A stretch of DNA of 7,938 nt from Synergistales bacterium Syner_01. GTDB lineage: Bacteria > Synergistota > Synergistia > Synergistales > Aminobacteriaceae. The notes beneath the pieces are model-generated. The model did not search any database, was not told where the DNA came from, and saw only the letters and a list, made by a program, of their open reading frames with translations. The translations under genes were made by a program, and so were the position numbers. The number at the start of each line of letters is the position of its first letter. Position 1 is the stretch's first letter. Below are positions 6,593 to 7,938 of this stretch, piece after piece. The stretch covers positions 1 to 7,938 of the forward strand of contig LVBO01000236.1 of the NCBI GenBank assembly GCA_001604435.1, read 5' to 3'.

Positions 6593-6621
6593 AGTGTATA
6601 GCGACTAAACTTCCATGTCAA
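6593..6621 (-). promoter_or_regulatory. marR promoter with overlapping palindromic operator
   Basis: On the minus strand, a perfect -35 TTGACA (6616-6621) and a -10 TACACT (6593-6598) are spaced by exactly 17 bases. Between them, at 6596-6610, lies GTATAGCGACTAAAC (plus-strand reading), one mismatch from the perfect palindrome upstream of the methyltransferase. A repressor bound here would block RNA polymerase, so autoregulation is inferred. The predicted start point falls at or next to 6585. Confidence 0.65.
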
Positions 6622-6623
6622 GG

Positions 6624-6635
6624 CCTCCTCCTTTT
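6624..6635 (-). promoter_or_regulatory. Strong ribosome binding site with an ambiguous partner start codon
   Basis: The minus strand reads AAAAGGAGGAGG here. It is well placed for the TTG at 6621 (marR frame, 5 bases from the first GGAGG) or the ATG at 6616 (7 bases from the second). The ATG frame closes after three codons (ATG GAA GTT TAG). If transcription starts at the TTGACA/TACACT promoter, this site lies upstream of the message and is unused. Confidence 0.4.
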
Positions 6636-6640
6636 ATGTT

Positions 6641-6660
6641 AAAAAAACTCCGCCCGAGCT
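6641..6660 (-). terminator. Weak possible terminator after the first GNAT gene
   Basis: On the minus strand AGCTC-GGGCG-GAGTT can form a 5-bp stem (one G-U pair) running into a seven-T tract (6641-6647). It lies about 90 bases past the GNAT stop and just before the marR promoter. The stem is short. CGGAGTTTTT also occurs twice here (6643-6652 and 6662-6671), 19 bases apart. Confidence 0.3.
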
Positions 6661-6749
6661 GAAAAACTCCGTCGCCGTACGTTTTCCCCGTTGTAAATAT
6701 CCTTACGACAAGCGCATCGGCTTCGCAGCTTCCACACAGAGAAAACCGG

Positions 6750-7226
6750 TTACAGGACGTTTTTCTCCATCAGTACAAGCGTCCCTTCCCGCGAGTATTC
6801 GCGGAATCCGTACTTCCCGTAGCAGCACATCGCGCGTTGATTGTATGTTCTGACTTTCAGGATAAGGCGTCGCGCCCCCATGGCGTCCTTCGCGCGCGCT
6901 TCCAGAAGAGAGAGCAAGAGCCTTCCCGCCCCGCTGTCCCGCATATCCGGGGCGATATACAGAAAACGCACCATCACGGAGTCTTCGTCGCCCCGGCAAG
7001 GGGCGAGCGCGCCATGGCCGACCATTCGTTCCCCCTCGTACACGAGGAACGACCGCGTCCCGTTTGCCGGGTCCAACTCGGCCCGCCACTGATCGTGGTT
7101 GAAAGGATATTCGGCAACCGGCCAGACAAGATGAAGATCGTCCGGCTCCGCAATCATCCGGGCCAGCGCATCCGTATCCAGCGGCCTGTTTTCCACGATT
7201 CGCAGTCCGTACGTTGTTTCCGGCAT
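6750..7226 (-). CDS. GNAT-family N-acetyltransferase
   Basis: A 158-aa acetyltransferase of the GNAT fold, using acetyl-CoA; the acceptor is unknown. The acetyl-CoA pyrophosphate loop is RDSGAG (residues 96-101), after strand 4 (VMVRFLYIAPDM) and before the helix GRLLLSLLEARAKD. Motif B follows as LKVRTYNQRAMCCYGKYGFREYS. The N-terminal part carries DLHLVWPVAEYPFNHDQW (30-47), a distinctive stretch that may shape the acceptor site. The ATG at 7226 is chosen over an in-frame TTG at 7268; GGAAGGGAGA lies upstream at a slightly long spacing. It follows the other GNAT gene on the same strand by 96 bases, but the two proteins are not obviously similar, so this does not look like a recent duplication. 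Confidence 0.9.
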   Translation of the reverse strand: MPETTYGLRIVENRPLDTDALARMIAEPDDLHLVWPVAEYPFNHDQWRAELDPANGTRSFLVYEGERMVGHGALAPCRGDEDSVMVRFLYIAPDMRDSGAGRLLLSLLEARAKDAMGARRLILKVRTYNQRAMCCYGKYGFREYSREGTLVLMEKNVL

Positions 7227-7279
7227 TCCCGTTCGATCTCCCTTCCTATTAGAGGCGCTGCTTCGCAACGACCGTACGT

Positions 7280-7322
7280 CCTCGACGACAGGAGGCGTTC
7301 CAGTCCTCTGGCGCCTTCGAGG
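7280..7322. repeat. Interrupted inverted repeat between the two GNAT genes
   Basis: CCTCGA (7280-7285) pairs with TCGAGG (7317-7322), and AGGCG (7293-7297) pairs with CGCCT (7312-7316), giving an 11-bp stem broken by a 7-base bulge on one side. It starts right after the stop codon of the right-hand GNAT gene. No T tract follows, so it may be a transcript-end or stabilising hairpin rather than a clear terminator. Confidence 0.35.
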
Positions 7323-7868
7323 CTAACGGTACTTTTCGTAGACGAAGCCGTAGTGGAAAATATCATGCGCGCCGTCGTCGAGATTCGGGAACTCGAAGTG
7401 GCGGCGAAGGAGGCCTTCTCGTAGAAAGCCGCACTTTTCAAGGACGTGCGCCGACGCAGAATGGCCCGCGTGGCAGAGCGCATAGAGGCGCGTCAGCCCC
7501 GCCGTACGACCGATCTCCACGACCGCGCGCATCGCCTCGGTCGCATATCCCTTTCCCCAAGCGCCTTTCGAAAAAACATATCCGGTCGACGCCCGCCATA
7601 AAGTTTCGAAGGCAAACCCGGTGCTCCCGAGCAGAAGACCGCTCTCCTTCAACTCCACCAGGAGCGGACCGACCGCCCAGCGTTCCCATTCGGACTCGCT
7701 GAATGCGATGAAACTTCTTGAGTCCTCCACGGATGTATGCCGCAGCCAGCCAAGATAGCGGGTAACCTCCGGGTCGTTCGCATATCGGTCGAATATCGCC
7801 TCGGCATCTTCCGGGCGCGGCCTACGCAGAATTAGGCGTTCCGTCTCGGTCTGTTCAAACTTTTTCAT
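7323..7868 (-). CDS. RimJ/RimL-type GNAT N-acetyltransferase
   Basis: A 181-aa acetyltransferase of the RimJ/RimL (Acetyltransf_3) type. The N-terminus has the class signature TETERLILRRPRPEDAEAIF, followed by NDPEVTRYLGW. The acetyl-CoA loop is GAWGKGYATEAM (about 101-112). The last third has LYALCHAGHSASAHVLEKCGFLREGLLRRH, the usual helix-strand pair with the N-S-A-S-type motif changed to HSASAHVLEKCGF. RimJ/RimL founders acetylate N-termini of ribosomal proteins, but most members act on unknown small molecules or proteins, so no substrate is assigned. The ATG at 7868 is preceded by AAAGGAGGAG at about 10 bases. Only about 70 bases of upstream sequence are visible, so the promoter is not resolved and the gene could be part of a longer leftward operon. 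Confidence 0.92.
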   Translation of the reverse strand: MKKFEQTETERLILRRPRPEDAEAIFDRYANDPEVTRYLGWLRHTSVEDSRSFIAFSESEWERWAVGPLLVELKESGLLLGSTGFAFETLWRASTGYVFSKGAWGKGYATEAMRAVVEIGRTAGLTRLYALCHAGHSASAHVLEKCGFLREGLLRRHFEFPNLDDGAHDIFHYGFVYEKYR

Positions 7869-7938
7869 CGGGCGCTTGCTCCTCCTTTGGAGAAAGGCTT
7901 GTTTCCGGCATTTCGGATCAGTTCAATTCAAAGTGGGG

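Noticed and set aside
6750..7868. Tandem duplication of GNAT genes
   Set aside because: The two proteins share only the general acetyl-CoA loop pattern. Their N-termini and motif B regions differ, and one is RimJ/RimL-type while the other is not.

Overview
The window is GC-rich bacterial chromosome with nine protein-coding genes, eight on the minus strand and one on the plus strand. Most start codons have strong AGGAGG-type ribosome binding sites. No rRNA, tRNA, insertion sequence, phage gene or CRISPR array was found, and no stretch over 300 bases lacks a gene. The organism cannot be fixed from sequence alone. The mix (DUF454 with tyrA, AraC-GyrI and MarR regulators, small methyltransferase, several GNATs) would suit an anaerobic diderm such as a Synergistota member, but that is a low-confidence guess.

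Layout from left to right. At 1-1198 (-) lies the N-terminal part of a large protein that runs off the left edge: a long disordered head, a short hydrophobic segment, then a coiled coil. At 1393-2280 (-) is a prephenate dehydrogenase (tyrA), one base downstream of a DUF454/YbaN membrane protein at 2282-2740 (-); the two are probably one operon. A strong hairpin terminator at 2822-2865 (-) separates them from an AraC-family regulator with a GyrI-like sensor domain (2894-3787, -) and a small cupin (3870-4268, -), which may be co-transcribed. A LOG-family protein (4444-5316, +) is divergent from the cupin and has an extended -10 promoter. It converges on a small SAM-dependent methyltransferase (5354-5908, -). 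A MarR-family regulator (6127-6585, -) and two unrelated GNAT acetyltransferases (6750-7226 and 7323-7868, -) complete the window.

The best lead is the MarR/methyltransferase pair. An 18-base sequence occurs twice with one mismatch, at 6070-6087 upstream of the methyltransferase and at 6594-6611 at the start of marR. Its core is a palindrome, GTATAG-CGA-CTATAC. At both places it sits in the same position relative to a sigma70-like promoter reading toward the gene. This suggests a MarR repressor that controls itself and the methyltransferase. The marR promoter would put the transcript start on or next to the ATG at 6585, so marR may be leaderless, although a TTG start with a good ribosome binding site competes. 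The rest of the window is ordinary metabolic and housekeeping content.
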